DNA of 64,000 nucleotides, taken from Prevotella sp. UBA746. Lineage in GTDB: Bacteria > Bacteroidota > Bacteroidia > Bacteroidales > Bacteroidaceae. How positions within the stretch are numbered: position 1 is the stretch's first letter; each line of letters opens with the position of its first letter. The notes beneath the pieces are model-generated. The model was not told where the DNA came from, searched no databases, and was given only the letters and a program-made list of their open reading frames with translations. The position numbers were made by a program, and so were the translations under genes. Positions 53,256 to 61,923 of the stretch are shown in pieces. The stretch lies in NCBI GenBank assembly GCA_002298545.1, contig DBKQ01000005.1, positions 1-64,000 on the forward strand. Reading direction: 5' to 3'.

Positions 53256-53292
53256 CAAAAGTATATAGAATGTTTTGCAATCGGGTTGCAAA
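53256..53292 (-). promoter_or_regulatory. P-type ATPase promoter with overlapping palindrome
   Basis: The minus strand has TACTTTTG (53256-53263). A perfect inverted repeat, TTTGCAA (53274-53280) and TTGCAAA (53286-53292), lies at the -33 region, directly after the hrpB stop. Its place suggests an operator for a metal-responsive regulator. Confidence 0.5.
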
Positions 53293-53293
53293 C

Positions 53294-55801
53294 TTACCTC
53301 CGCTTCACCCCTCTCACAGCCTCTGCCTCAAGCGGATTCTCCGGCCAGTAGTGTTTCGGATAGCGTCGCTTCAATTCTTTCCTGACCTCAAAATATGTGG
53401 TATTCCAGAAGCTTTCCAAGTCTTGAGTGAGTTGTACGGGCTTAAATCCCGGCGACAGCAATTCCATCAGCAACGGTTGTTTTCCATCATTAACGCATGG
53501 CGTCTTCTCCATACCGAAACATTCCTGCAGTCTGACGCTCAATACTGGAGCAGCCGCTCCCTGTCGATAATCAATTTTTATTCTGCTTCCCGTAGGCACC
53601 ATGATATGAGTTGGAGCAAGGCGGTCTATCTGTATCTGCAAATCATACGGAATCATCGCCCACAGTACATCATGCAAATTGATTTTCTTCAGTTCTGTAA
53701 CATTCGACCTTATCTTCCCATTATTCTCCAGATAAAGCGGAAGCCATTCGTCGGCAGTTTCAAGAACATGACGAGTCGAGATATCCGGCAACGACAGTTC
53801 CGGATGCCATTCTGCCACTTTCATCACCCTCAGCTGTAGTCTGGAAACACTGTCATTCCAGTCGAACATGCCCAGTCCGTCTTTCTTAGCGGCATTGCAA
53901 ACCACATCCACAATAGTCTTTCTGTCGATATCCGCAATAGGCGTACTGTCAACAATCAGACACCCCATACGCTTTTCCCTCTGTGCCACGACACATCCCG
54001 CCTTGCTGTTCCACGACACATTATCATGGAAATAAACAGGCAGGTCGGTTTTCTCTACCGGAGCGGCGAGGAATACCCTACCCGATTTTCCACGGGAATA
54101 CAAAGAAGCAACGGCAATCCACGGATATGCCGACATGGAGTCAGACAAATCCAACCTCACATTATCTCCATTTGCCAAGCGGAAGTTGCCTGCATCGTCA
54201 AGAGCCATGGCAACGCGCTCCGGATAGGCATTAGCCACAAGAATGCCCACGTCTGACGGCGTCACATCGGCATTCTCCTCTGCCACTCTAACCATCCTTC
54301 GGTATTCTTGAGCAATCAAGGCAATACGTTTCCATTTGCCAAGCTGTTGGCGTTTTCTGCTCCCCCGCAACGAAGATATACGCATAGATATATCCGTATC
54401 GGCGGAATTCGCCATCGGGTCTTTTTCTTCGAGTAAAGCGGCAATGTCGCATGCCAGCGCCTTCATCCCTGTAGTTTCACAACTCAATATCATTTTTGCT
54501 ATTCGCGGATGACAAGGCATGGCTGCCATCTGTTTTCCGAGTGGCGTTGTCTTCCCGTCAGCCCCGATAGCCCCAAGAAGCAGAAGCAGTTTCTGAGCCT
54601 GCATTACTCTGCCTTTATCCGGCGGAGTGAGCCACGGCAACTGCCATATATCATTTTCGCCAAAGGCTGCAACTTCGAGAACAAGCGGAGCGAGGTCAAT
54701 GTATTCAATCTCCGGGCGTCGCTGGTCTTCCATTTTGTGTTCCTCCACCTGTCGCCAAAGTCTGTAGCAGACCCCGTCTTCCAATCGTCCGGCACGTCCC
54801 GTTCGCTGTATCATCATATCACGACTGATACCAACAGTTTCGAGATGACTCAGTGCGCTATTCACATCAAAAGCCAAGCGTCGGCATAATCCGGAGTCGA
54901 CAACAATTCTGACCCCTTCAATAGTAAGCGACGTCTCGGCAATAGGAGAGGCAATTACCACCTTGCGCCTTCCGTCAGGCAGCGGCATTATTGCCCTGTG
55001 CTGTTGCTCTGGAGAGAGATTTCCGTATAGCGGGAATACTACTGTTCCCTCCAGCGAGTTGCCAAGTAATTCCGCGCAACGCTGAATCTCTCCCTGTCCT
55101 GGAAGGAACACGAGGATATCTCCCTTTTGCTCAGACGAAACACGCGCCACGACACGAGCGGCAATTCTTGCGGAATCGGTGAGCAGATCATCGAATCCGT
55201 TATGTGCCTCGTCGACATATTCCACTCTAACTGGGAACATTCTCCCGCTGCACTCTATCAAAGGTGCATTCATGGCTTTGCATATTTCCGACGCATCTAT
55301 TGTAGCCGACATGACTACAATTTTCAGATCATCGCGCAACAACTGTTGTGAATACCTGCACAGGGCAAGCGACAGATCTGTATTTATGCTGCGCTCATGA
55401 AACTCGTCGAAGATTACAGTATCCACTCCGTCGAGCGTAGGGTCGGCAACGAGCATACGGGTCAGTATCCCCTCTGTAATTACCTCTATACGGGTCTGGG
55501 CTGATACTCTACTTTCAAATCTCACCCTATAACCGACGCTCTGCCCCACTCCTTCGCCAATCATTTCTGCCATACGGCATGCTATCTGTCGTGCAGCGAT
55601 GCGCCTTGGCTCAAGCATAAGGATTTTGCCATTTCTCTTACTTCCGGCATTTATAGTAAGGGGAAGGAGCGTAGACTTTCCTGCTCCTGGCGGTGCGGTA
55701 ACTACAACCGTAGTGTTACCCTCAAGAGTATCGTTAAGTTTGCCGCTGATATCGGCAGCAGGCAAAAAAGAATATTTTCTGATTATCTCGTCAAATGTCA
55801 T
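53294..55801 (-). CDS. hrpB: ATP-dependent helicase HrpB
   Basis: 835 residues from the ATG at 55801 (MTFDEIIRKYSFLPAADISG); an earlier in-frame ATG at 55825 is less likely because it crowds the promoter. DEAH-box motifs: VVVTAPPGAGKSTLLPLTIN (Walker A), IFDEFHERSINTDLSLALC (DEFH) and MIQRTGRAGRLEDGVCYRLW (motif VI), plus the HrpB-specific C-terminal part. Its cellular role is not well defined. The promoter is duplicated upstream. Confidence 0.92.
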   Translation of the reverse strand: MTFDEIIRKYSFLPAADISGKLNDTLEGNTTVVVTAPPGAGKSTLLPLTINAGSKRNGKILMLEPRRIAARQIACRMAEMIGEGVGQSVGYRVRFESRVSAQTRIEVITEGILTRMLVADPTLDGVDTVIFDEFHERSINTDLSLALCRYSQQLLRDDLKIVVMSATIDASEICKAMNAPLIECSGRMFPVRVEYVDEAHNGFDDLLTDSARIAARVVARVSSEQKGDILVFLPGQGEIQRCAELLGNSLEGTVVFPLYGNLSPEQQHRAIMPLPDGRRKVVIASPIAETSLTIEGVRIVVDSGLCRRLAFDVNSALSHLETVGISRDMMIQRTGRAGRLEDGVCYRLWRQVEEHKMEDQRRPEIEYIDLAPLVLEVAAFGENDIWQLPWLTPPDKGRVMQAQKLLLLLGAIGADGKTTPLGKQMAAMPCHPRIAKMILSCETTGMKALACDIAALLEEKDPMANSADTDISMRISSLRGSRKRQQLGKWKRIALIAQEYRRMVRVAEENADVTPSDVGILVANAYPERVAMALDDAGNFRLANGDNVRLDLSDSMSAYPWIAVASLYSRGKSGRVFLAAPVEKTDLPVYFHDNVSWNSKAGCVVAQREKRMGCLIVDSTPIADIDRKTIVDVVCNAAKKDGLGMFDWNDSVSRLQLRVMKVAEWHPELSLPDISTRHVLETADEWLPLYLENNGKIRSNVTELKKINLHDVLWAMIPYDLQIQIDRLAPTHIMVPTGSRIKIDYRQGAAAPVLSVRLQECFGMEKTPCVNDGKQPLLMELLSPGFKPVQLTQDLESFWNTTYFEVRKELKRRYPKHYWPENPLEAEAVRGVKRR

Positions 55802-55831
55802 GATGTTCGAATTAATAAAGACCAAGTGGTC

Positions 55832-55862
55832 TGCAAAAATACCAAATAAATTCCGAACATCA
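55832..55862. repeat. 31-bp direct repeat, hrpB side, with promoter box
   Basis: Identical to 56581-56611. On the minus strand it contains TATTTTTG (55834-55841), a -7 box correctly placed for hrpB. It bounds the HepT/MntA cassette on the left. Confidence 0.85.
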
Positions 55863-55894
55863 AGAATTAAGGCTATGGATAATCGAGTAAGTCA

Positions 55895-56257
55895 TTAGAA
55901 TTTCTTCAACAATTCATCAATAACTACTAAAAGTTCTGGCAAACCGTTTTTTATTGTATCATAAACGATAGCTTCATCTATATTAGCATATTCATGTGAA
56001 ATAAGATTTCTCATTCCATATATAGCTTGCCATGGAATATTTTTATATTTCTCCAATGGATTATCTTGAATTTTCAAAAGTCGACCAACATGTTCTCCTA
56101 TAACTTGCAGTCTCATGACACAAGCATTAAAAGCCATATAGTTTGCTGGCGACAGCAAGAAAGCATCAGCAGAATCTACATTTGCACTCCATTCCATTAT
56201 CAGAATGATAGACTCTTTAATCTCTTCAAGTTTATCATGCATAGTACTTTTATACAT
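55895..56257 (-). CDS. hepT: HepT-type toxin (DUF86 RNase-like)
   Basis: 120 residues. An all-helical HEPN protein with the RNLISHEY motif (Rx4HxY) at about residues 83-90, the active site of HepT toxins. In known pairs HepT is an RNase whose activity is blocked by AMP groups added by the MntA partner. Its start overlaps the mntA stop by 8 nt, so the pair is coupled in the usual MntA-HepT order. Confidence 0.85.
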   Translation of the reverse strand: MYKSTMHDKLEEIKESIILIMEWSANVDSADAFLLSPANYMAFNACVMRLQVIGEHVGRLLKIQDNPLEKYKNIPWQAIYGMRNLISHEYANIDEAIVYDTIKNGLPELLVVIDELLKKF

Positions 56258-56543
56258 ACACAGCCTCCCTATTGATATTATCCAAAAGCAAAGGCCGTAA
56301 AGAATTACGAAACCTTATCAAGTCGACCTTACAACAAAGAAGTTTTTCAAGAGCTTTATGCAGTTCAAACATAAGCAAGAGTGTAGGATTTTTTATTTCT
56401 ACAACAATATCAACATCACTCTCATCTGTATTCTCCTCCCTTGCAACAGAGCCGAAAATACCAAGTTTGACAATTCCGAAACTTTCTCCTGAATGTCGCT
56501 TAAAATCTGAAAGTTTTTTCTTGCATTCTTTTAATGTTACCAT
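56250..56543 (-). CDS. mntA: MntA-type nucleotidyltransferase antitoxin
   Basis: 97 residues. The minimal nucleotidyltransferase motif is complete: KLGIFGSVAREENTDESDVD then IVVEI (GSxxRx...SDxD with a later Asp, KVDLIRF). In known systems it AMPylates HepT to neutralise it. Together with hepT it makes an AT-rich two-gene cassette lying between 31-bp direct repeats. Confidence 0.88.
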   Translation of the reverse strand: MVTLKECKKKLSDFKRHSGESFGIVKLGIFGSVAREENTDESDVDIVVEIKNPTLLLMFELHKALEKLLCCKVDLIRFRNSLRPLLLDNINREAVYV

Positions 56544-56563
56544 AACCGAAGAATTTTACCGCA

Positions 56564-56571
56564 CAAATGTA
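56564..56571 (-). promoter_or_regulatory. Own promoter of the mntA-hepT cassette
   Basis: The minus strand reads TACATTTG 20 nt before the mntA ATG. The duplicated TATTTTTG box (56583-56590) lies just upstream as a second candidate. Confidence 0.5.
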
Positions 56572-56580
56572 GTGATTTAT

Positions 56581-56611
56581 TGCAAAAATACCAAATAAAT
56601 TCCGAACATCA
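56581..56611. repeat. 31-bp direct repeat, distal side
   Basis: A perfect match to 55832-55862 (TGCAAAAATACCAAATAAAT then TCCGAACATCA). It bounds the HepT/MntA cassette on the right. Confidence 0.85.
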
Positions 56612-56613
56612 TA

Positions 56614-56670
56614 TAAAAACGCGTATCAAAAGCCGGAAACATTATTTTAACGTCCCTGTTTCTGATACGC
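56614..56670 (-). terminator. Terminator of the CoA-transferase operon
   Basis: On the minus strand GCGTATCA(g)A...TGATACGC form a stem with an inner GTTTC/GAAAC pairing, followed by GTTTTTATA. It lies 36 nt after the stop at 56706. Confidence 0.65.
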
Positions 56671-56705
56671 CAACGAGTTCTATAAAAGTTATGATAAAGT
56701 ATATT

Positions 56706-58004
56706 CTATTTTTCTCTCAAGAACCGATATCCGAACCTTTCGTAGGCGGCGCGCTCCAGCTCTTCGCGAAATTCCGGTGCTGCGATGCGTATCAGTTCAT
56801 GGGCACGCTGTGCGAGGTCCTTGCCTTTCAGAAAGGCAGCTCCATATTCCGTAACGACATACTGTGTCTGGAAACGCGTCGTAACCACTCCTGCGCCTTC
56901 GGTCAATACGGGTTTTATCTTTGATATTCCCTTGCCCGACGTGGCTGTCATGGCTATGAAAGTCTTTCCGCCTTCCGACAAAGCTCCGCCATACATAAAG
57001 TCGTGCTGTCCGCCAACGCCCGAGAAGAGCCGTGTTCCGATGGAGTCGGCACACACCTGTCCGGTCAAGTCCACTTCGATAGCCGAGTTTATCGACATCA
57101 CCTTTGGGTTCTGACGTATGCGGAACGGATCGTTAGTCCATGCCACATCCTTGAAAATCATGTCCTCGTTATAGTCCATATACTCATAAAGCGCCTTCGA
57201 CCCGAGGGCGAGCGAGGCAACACTTTTTCCCGGCATCACCACCTTCTGCGAATTGTTTATCACTCCGCTCTTTATCAGCGGCAACACGCCGTCGGTCATT
57301 GCCTCCGTGTGCAGTCCCAGGTTCTTGTGGTCGCGCAGTCCGTTGAGCACGGCATTAGGTATTCCGCCCACACCAATCTGCAGCGTTGCCCCGTCGGGGA
57401 TAAGTTCGGCAATATACTGTCCGATTTTCTTCTCCCTCTCGTTGGGCACCGCCGTAGGCACCTCCACCAGTGGGTCGTCCACTTCCACACAGGCATCGAT
57501 GTCATCGATGTGTATAAGCGGGTCGCCGTAAGAGAACGGCATCTGTTTGTTCACCTGTGCGATGATAGTCTTTGAACATTCCGCCGCACTGAAGGCAAGG
57601 TCTGCCGACACTCCATAACTGCAATATCCGTCTTTGTTTGGCGGCGAAACATTGAGCAGCGTTACGTCGAGCGGCAGATAGCCCTCGCGGAAGAGAGCCG
57701 GCACCTCACCGAGGAAACACGGAATAATCTGTGCCTCGCCACGGTCTACTGCCTTGCGGATGCTGTTTGCGATAAACAGGCTGCGCGGTATGAAGTTGTC
57801 GCGCAGTTCCGTCGTGGCATACGGGGCATCCCTTCTGCCCACGGCAAAGGCGGAATACATCTCCACGCCCTCAAGTTCCTTGCCGCGAGCCGTTATGGCA
57901 TCTATCAGCACCTCCGGTATCGAGGTACTGCCCTGTATGAACACGCGGTCGTGACTCTTTATCAGTTTTGCTGCCTCTGCGGCAGAAACATAGTTTGGTT
58001 TCAT
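56706..58004 (-). CDS. Acetyl-CoA hydrolase/transferase family protein (acyl-CoA:acetate CoA-transferase)
   Basis: 432 residues. Motifs of the 4-hydroxybutyrate/acetate CoA-transferase family: HDRVFIQGSTSIPEVLIDAI, LQIGVGGIPNAVLNGLRDHK, LGLHTEAMTDGVLPLIKSG and FSGVGGQHDFMYGGALSEGG, with the catalytic Glu expected in HTEAM. It moves CoA between carboxylates. After the aminotransferase and iorBA it probably releases arylacetates from their CoA thioesters, saving the energy as acetyl-CoA or another acyl-CoA (inference). Confidence 0.88.
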   Translation of the reverse strand: MKPNYVSAAEAAKLIKSHDRVFIQGSTSIPEVLIDAITARGKELEGVEMYSAFAVGRRDAPYATTELRDNFIPRSLFIANSIRKAVDRGEAQIIPCFLGEVPALFREGYLPLDVTLLNVSPPNKDGYCSYGVSADLAFSAAECSKTIIAQVNKQMPFSYGDPLIHIDDIDACVEVDDPLVEVPTAVPNEREKKIGQYIAELIPDGATLQIGVGGIPNAVLNGLRDHKNLGLHTEAMTDGVLPLIKSGVINNSQKVVMPGKSVASLALGSKALYEYMDYNEDMIFKDVAWTNDPFRIRQNPKVMSINSAIEVDLTGQVCADSIGTRLFSGVGGQHDFMYGGALSEGGKTFIAMTATSGKGISKIKPVLTEGAGVVTTRFQTQYVVTEYGAAFLKGKDLAQRAHELIRIAAPEFREELERAAYERFGYRFLREK

Positions 58005-58027
58005 CGGTCTATAAAACTTTATTGTTT

Positions 58028-59341
58028 TTATTTCAGAGGAAAATTCCGGTTGAACACCTCCAGTCGCTCGTCGAGCAAAGGATAATGCTCATCCCGAAGC
58101 ATCGACGTGCATACACGTATTCCCTGCTGCTCGCTACCGGTAGTGCGGAGCGATATTGCCGCCACGCCATAGCGCACGAGTTCGGCAAGGAGGTCATCTC
58201 CCGAGAATCCCTTTCTGCCGATGGTGAAGAAGAATCCGTCGCTCACGTCCTGGTCAAGGTCTTTGTCGTAGACGATATGGAATCCGTGGCGCAGGAACAC
58301 TTCCTTCAGCTTTGCCGCGCGACGGGCATACTCTCTGTTTTCGGTAACGAAATCCAGCTGTCCGTCGCATGCCGCCTTATACATTGCGGCAAGTGCACAT
58401 TGTGCCGAATGGCATACGCCAGACGAGAGGGTATATAATATGGTATAAATAAAAGCCCTGCCGAGAGTGTCCATGCCAAGCGTCTCCTTCAGATGCGGAT
58501 AAACGCGGTCGTAGAGTTTGTTGCTTATCGCCACCGTGGCCACTCGTTCTCCGGCATAGCTGAAAATCTTTGATGCCGAGAGCATGAGCATGTAATTGTC
58601 AGTGTAGCGTGCCACCGTACTCTGATATGGCGGTTCGAAAGGCTTTCCGATGTATTTGCGCGAGTCCATACCGAGATAAGCCAGGTCTTCGATAACCACG
58701 GCATCATATTTCGTGGCAAGTTCGCCGATATACTGCAGTTCCTCTTCCGTGAAGCACACCCACGACGGGTTGTTGGGGTTGGAATACAGTATGGCGGCGA
58801 TGTTTCCCTTCTCGAGATGGCGCTCCAGTTCTTCGCGCAGCTTCTCGCCGCGGTAGTTGTACACGTCGAAGGTGTCGCGCTTGTATCCGAGCACCTTTGC
58901 CTGAAGCGGCTGCACGGAGAAGCCCGGGTTGATAAACAGTATGGTGTCTTTTTCTTGACTGAGATGCGTGGTAACGATAAACGAGGCGAAGGTGCCCATC
59001 ATCGAACCCACCGTAGGCACACAGCCGTCGGGCTTAACGTCGATGTCGAGAAATGCCTTTACGAAGCGCGACGCCTCTCTTTTCAGCGGAGCTATACCGG
59101 CGATATTAGGATATTTGTTTGCCACGCCATTGTCGAGTGCCTCCTTCTGTGCCTCTATTCCTATGCGGCTTGCCTCCAGTCCCGGCGAGCCCATTTCGAG
59201 ATGCACGAATTTCTGTCCGGTAATCTTCTCCAGTTCCTCAGACAGGGCTACAGTCTGTCGTATCGTAGCATTCCCCACCGACGGGATGTGCATTTTCCCG
59301 AGCACCTCATCAACGGTTTTCTTGTCAAATGGAATATTCAT
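58028..59341 (-). CDS. PLP-dependent class I/II aminotransferase
   Basis: 437 residues of fold type I. Substrate/PLP motifs: SNPNNPSWVCFTEEEL, VVIEDLAYLGMD (PLP-ring Asp) and MLSASKIFSYAGERVATVAI (Schiff-base Lys). It lies between iorB and the CoA-transferase gene on the same strand, 23 nt before the latter. By context it makes aryl-pyruvates from aromatic amino acids, feeding IorAB; the sequence alone does not fix substrate. Confidence 0.88.
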   Translation of the reverse strand: MNIPFDKKTVDEVLGKMHIPSVGNATIRQTVALSEELEKITGQKFVHLEMGSPGLEASRIGIEAQKEALDNGVANKYPNIAGIAPLKREASRFVKAFLDIDVKPDGCVPTVGSMMGTFASFIVTTHLSQEKDTILFINPGFSVQPLQAKVLGYKRDTFDVYNYRGEKLREELERHLEKGNIAAILYSNPNNPSWVCFTEEELQYIGELATKYDAVVIEDLAYLGMDSRKYIGKPFEPPYQSTVARYTDNYMLMLSASKIFSYAGERVATVAISNKLYDRVYPHLKETLGMDTLGRAFIYTILYTLSSGVCHSAQCALAAMYKAACDGQLDFVTENREYARRAAKLKEVFLRHGFHIVYDKDLDQDVSDGFFFTIGRKGFSGDDLLAELVRYGVAAISLRTTGSEQQGIRVCTSMLRDEHYPLLDERLEVFNRNFPLK

Positions 59342-59389
59342 AAGCCTTATCCTTATTTTTATTAAGGTTTTAGAAAAAAAGCTGGAACT

Positions 59390-59437
59390 TCAATTTTCCA
59401 ACGTTTTTCAATCTTTCAATTTTTCAATCTTCCCACA
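59390..59437. repeat. GATTGAAA repeat tract, copy 2, forming the iorB end
   Basis: TTTTCAATC / TTTCAATTT units. Read on the minus strand the tract supplies the last codons and stop of iorB (RLKN, TGA), so the repeat invaded or generated the gene's 3' end. Confidence 0.6.
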
Positions 59438-59997
59438 TCAAGTCCTGCCCGGAAAGCCTTGAGGTTCATCTCCACTATGGCGTCGCCCTTACGGGAGAAC
59501 ACGCTGCGTATGCCCTGCTCTATCTTCTCCACCTCGATACCGAGGAAGGGCGAGGCAGCACCGAGCAATACGATGTTTGCGCTGCGTGGGGATGCCACCT
59601 CCTTTGCAATCTTGTCTACATCGAGCGAAACATGGTGGTCGATAGCCTTGATGCTCTGCAACAGGGTGTCGAGTTCCGGATAGTTCGGGATATTTACAAA
59701 CGGGGCGGTGTTGGTGATAATCCATCCCTCTTTCTTCAGATACGGCAGATAGCGCATCGCCTCCATCGGCTCGAGAGAGATGATGAGGTCTGCCTTGCCC
59801 AGCGGAATGAGGTCTGAGGCTATCGGCTCCGAACTGATGCGCAGGTTAGACTGCACGTCGCCGCCGCGCTGACTCATGCCGTGCACCTCTGCCTGCTTGA
59901 TGTAAAGGTTCTCCTTTATGGCGGCAGCTCCTATAATTGTGGCGATAGAGAGGATGCCCTGTCCTCCCACTCCCGAAAGAATGATATCTGTATTCAT
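59416..59997 (-). CDS. iorB: Indolepyruvate oxidoreductase beta subunit
   Basis: 193 residues from the ATG at 59997 (MNTDIILSGVGGQGILSIAT). The gamma-domain-like motif VGGQGIL and HGMSQRGGDVQSNLRI are typical of IorB. With IorA it oxidatively decarboxylates aryl-2-oxo acids to aryl-acetyl-CoA using TPP and ferredoxin. It starts 15 nt after iorA. The C-terminus (GRLKN) is encoded by a repeat tract. Confidence 0.92.
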   Translation of the reverse strand: MNTDIILSGVGGQGILSIATIIGAAAIKENLYIKQAEVHGMSQRGGDVQSNLRISSEPIASDLIPLGKADLIISLEPMEAMRYLPYLKKEGWIITNTAPFVNIPNYPELDTLLQSIKAIDHHVSLDVDKIAKEVASPRSANIVLLGAASPFLGIEVEKIEQGIRSVFSRKGDAIVEMNLKAFRAGLDVGRLKN

Positions 59998-60011
59998 AAA
60001 TTGCGTCCTCC

Positions 60012-61604
60012 TTACTTTTTCTTGTTGTGGCGGCGAGCCGTCTGTATGCATTCGCGGCGTGGGATAACCACGCTCACTCCGGTGTATCTAATCTCTTGGC
60101 GTATCACGTCTTCCATCTCCTTCATGTTCTGCGGCAGCGGAACGACCACCCTTACATGTTCCGGCTCCACGCCGATGCCGCGACAGATGCTCTCTATCCT
60201 GCCCGTTCCGGCAGAGTCCTGTCCGCCGGTCATTCCCGTGGTGAGGTTGTCGGAGATTACCACCACTATATTCGACTTCTCGTTTACGGCATCGAGCAGT
60301 CCTGTCATTCCGGAATGAGTGAATGTGGAGTCGCCGATAACGGCAACCGACGGATACTGTCCGGCATCTGCCGCCCCCTTTGCCATCGTTATCGAGGCTC
60401 CCATGTCTACCACGGAGTGCAGTGCCTGGTATGGCGGAAGGAATCCGAGGGTGTAGCATCCGATGTCGCCGAACACACGGCTGTTGTTGTATTCCCGCAA
60501 CACGTTGTTGAGCGCCTCATACATAAAGCGGTGGCCACAGCCCTGACACAATGCCGGCGGACGCGGCACTACGAGTTCGCTTGCCGGGAACACCTCTTCG
60601 TCTTTCAGTCCGAGGGCAGAAATGATATTGTCTGGCGTGAGCTCTCCCGTGCGCGGCACGTCGCCCGACAGTCTGCCTTTTATCTCTATATTCTGCTCCA
60701 GCACTCCGCGCAGCATCTCTTCCACCACGGGCTGTCCGTCTTCAAGCACGAGCAAGGCGTCGCACTCCCGGGCAAGCTGTCTTATCATCTTTACCGGCAG
60801 CGGATACTGCGACACTTTGAGCACCGTATACGGGCATCCGTCTTTGAAATGCTCCATCAGATAGTTGTAGGCTATTCCGCATGCTATGATGCCGAGCGAC
60901 TTGTCCGTGCCGTCAATGAGTCTGTTGTATTTCGAGTTTTCCGCCTCTTCCCTGAAGTCCTTCTGCATCCCCGTCAGGCGCACGTTGCGCTTGCGTGCCA
61001 CAGCCGGCAGCAACACCCAGTCTTTCGGGTTCGAGGGATACGACATGGGGTTCTGTGCCCTTACCTCTGCCGTCTCGACCACGGCGCGCGAGTGTGCCAT
61101 TCTCGTAACCATCCTCAACACCACGGGCACCTTGTATCGCTCCGACAAGTCGAAGGCGTCTTTCATCATGCCGTAGACTTCCTGTTGCGACGAGGGTTCA
61201 AACACGGGCACCATGGCAAACTTGCCGTAAAACCTCGAGTCTTGCTCGTTCTGCGAGGAGTGCATCGAGGGGTCGTCGGCAGCCACCACCACGAGTCCGC
61301 CGTTTGTTCCCGTCATTGCCGAATTCACGAAAGCGTCGGCACACACGTTCATTCCCACATGTTTCATGCAGACCATGGCGCGCTTTCCCATATACGACAT
61401 TCCGAGTGCTTCCTCCATTGCCGTTTTCTCGTTTGCCGACCACCGGCAGTGGATTCTCCTCTCTGCAGCCAGCGGGTTGCCTTGAATATACTCTGTTATT
61501 TCTGTGGATGGAGTTCCGGGGTAAGCGTATACTCCCGAAAGTCCTGCGTGAATGGCTCCCAGGGCTATAGCCTCGTCGCCAAGTAGCAATAGTTTTTCAT
61601 CCAT
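60012..61604 (-). CDS. iorA: Indolepyruvate ferredoxin oxidoreductase alpha subunit
   Basis: 530 residues from the ATG at 61604 (MDEKLLLLGDEAIALGAIHA). Pyruvate-oxidoreductase-like N-terminus (GVYAYPGTPSTEITEYIQGN, MKHVGMNVCADAFVNSAMTG) and a TPP-binding domain (PPALCQGCGHRFMYEALNNV, FGDIGCYTLG, VIGDSTFTHSGMTGLLDAVN, SDNLTTGMTGGQD). The C-terminal 2x[4Fe-4S] ferredoxin domain of archaeal IorA is not present; the protein ends soon after VVIPRRECIQTARR. Some bacterial forms are likewise short. Confidence 0.93.
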   Translation of the reverse strand: MDEKLLLLGDEAIALGAIHAGLSGVYAYPGTPSTEITEYIQGNPLAAERRIHCRWSANEKTAMEEALGMSYMGKRAMVCMKHVGMNVCADAFVNSAMTGTNGGLVVVAADDPSMHSSQNEQDSRFYGKFAMVPVFEPSSQQEVYGMMKDAFDLSERYKVPVVLRMVTRMAHSRAVVETAEVRAQNPMSYPSNPKDWVLLPAVARKRNVRLTGMQKDFREEAENSKYNRLIDGTDKSLGIIACGIAYNYLMEHFKDGCPYTVLKVSQYPLPVKMIRQLARECDALLVLEDGQPVVEEMLRGVLEQNIEIKGRLSGDVPRTGELTPDNIISALGLKDEEVFPASELVVPRPPALCQGCGHRFMYEALNNVLREYNNSRVFGDIGCYTLGFLPPYQALHSVVDMGASITMAKGAADAGQYPSVAVIGDSTFTHSGMTGLLDAVNEKSNIVVVISDNLTTGMTGGQDSAGTGRIESICRGIGVEPEHVRVVVPLPQNMKEMEDVIRQEIRYTGVSVVIPRRECIQTARRHNKKK

Positions 61605-61629
61605 ATAGGTAAAGGTTTTAATTATGGTG

Positions 61630-61637
61630 CAAATATA
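61630..61637 (-). promoter_or_regulatory. Promoter of the iorAB/aminotransferase/CoA-transferase operon
   Basis: The minus strand reads TATATTTG, 25 nt before the iorA ATG. Confidence 0.55.
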
Positions 61638-61761
61638 TATTTTTACTTGATGCAAAACAAATAAATAATTGTTTTTTATGCAAAAAAATTCAGCGAGAGA
61701 AAAACAAGCTTGTTTGTTTTCCCTAACGCGAGGATTTTAATCAACAAATGTCTTATCAACA

Positions 61762-61803
61762 AATGCGGATTACCTTTATATTTTACAAAAGGTAACCCGC
61801 ATT
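61762..61803 (-). terminator. Hairpin downstream of the purine permease
   Basis: AATGCGGaTTACCTTT pairs with AAAGGTAAcCCGCATT (16 bp, one mismatch). There is no strong T run. It separates the permease transcript from the ior operon promoter. Confidence 0.55.
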
Positions 61804-61817
61804 ATTTGCTATAGCTG

Positions 61818-61922
61818 AAAGACCTTTCAATCCTTCAATCTTTCAACGTTTCAATTTTTCAACGTTTTTAATTTTTCAATTTTTCAACGTTTTTCAATCC
61901 TTCCATTTTTCAATCTTTCCAT
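61818..61922. repeat. GATTGAAA repeat tract, copy 3 (longest)
   Basis: About 12 units of TTTTTCAAC/TCTTTCAAT/CCTTCAATC wording directly after the permease stop. Same family as 48691-48780. Confidence 0.65.
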
Positions 61923-61923
61923 T

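Noticed and set aside
60027..61586. Long rightward reading frame (519 codons) opposite iorA
   Set aside because: Antisense to a well-supported iorA; His/Arg-rich shadow composition and no recognisable domain.
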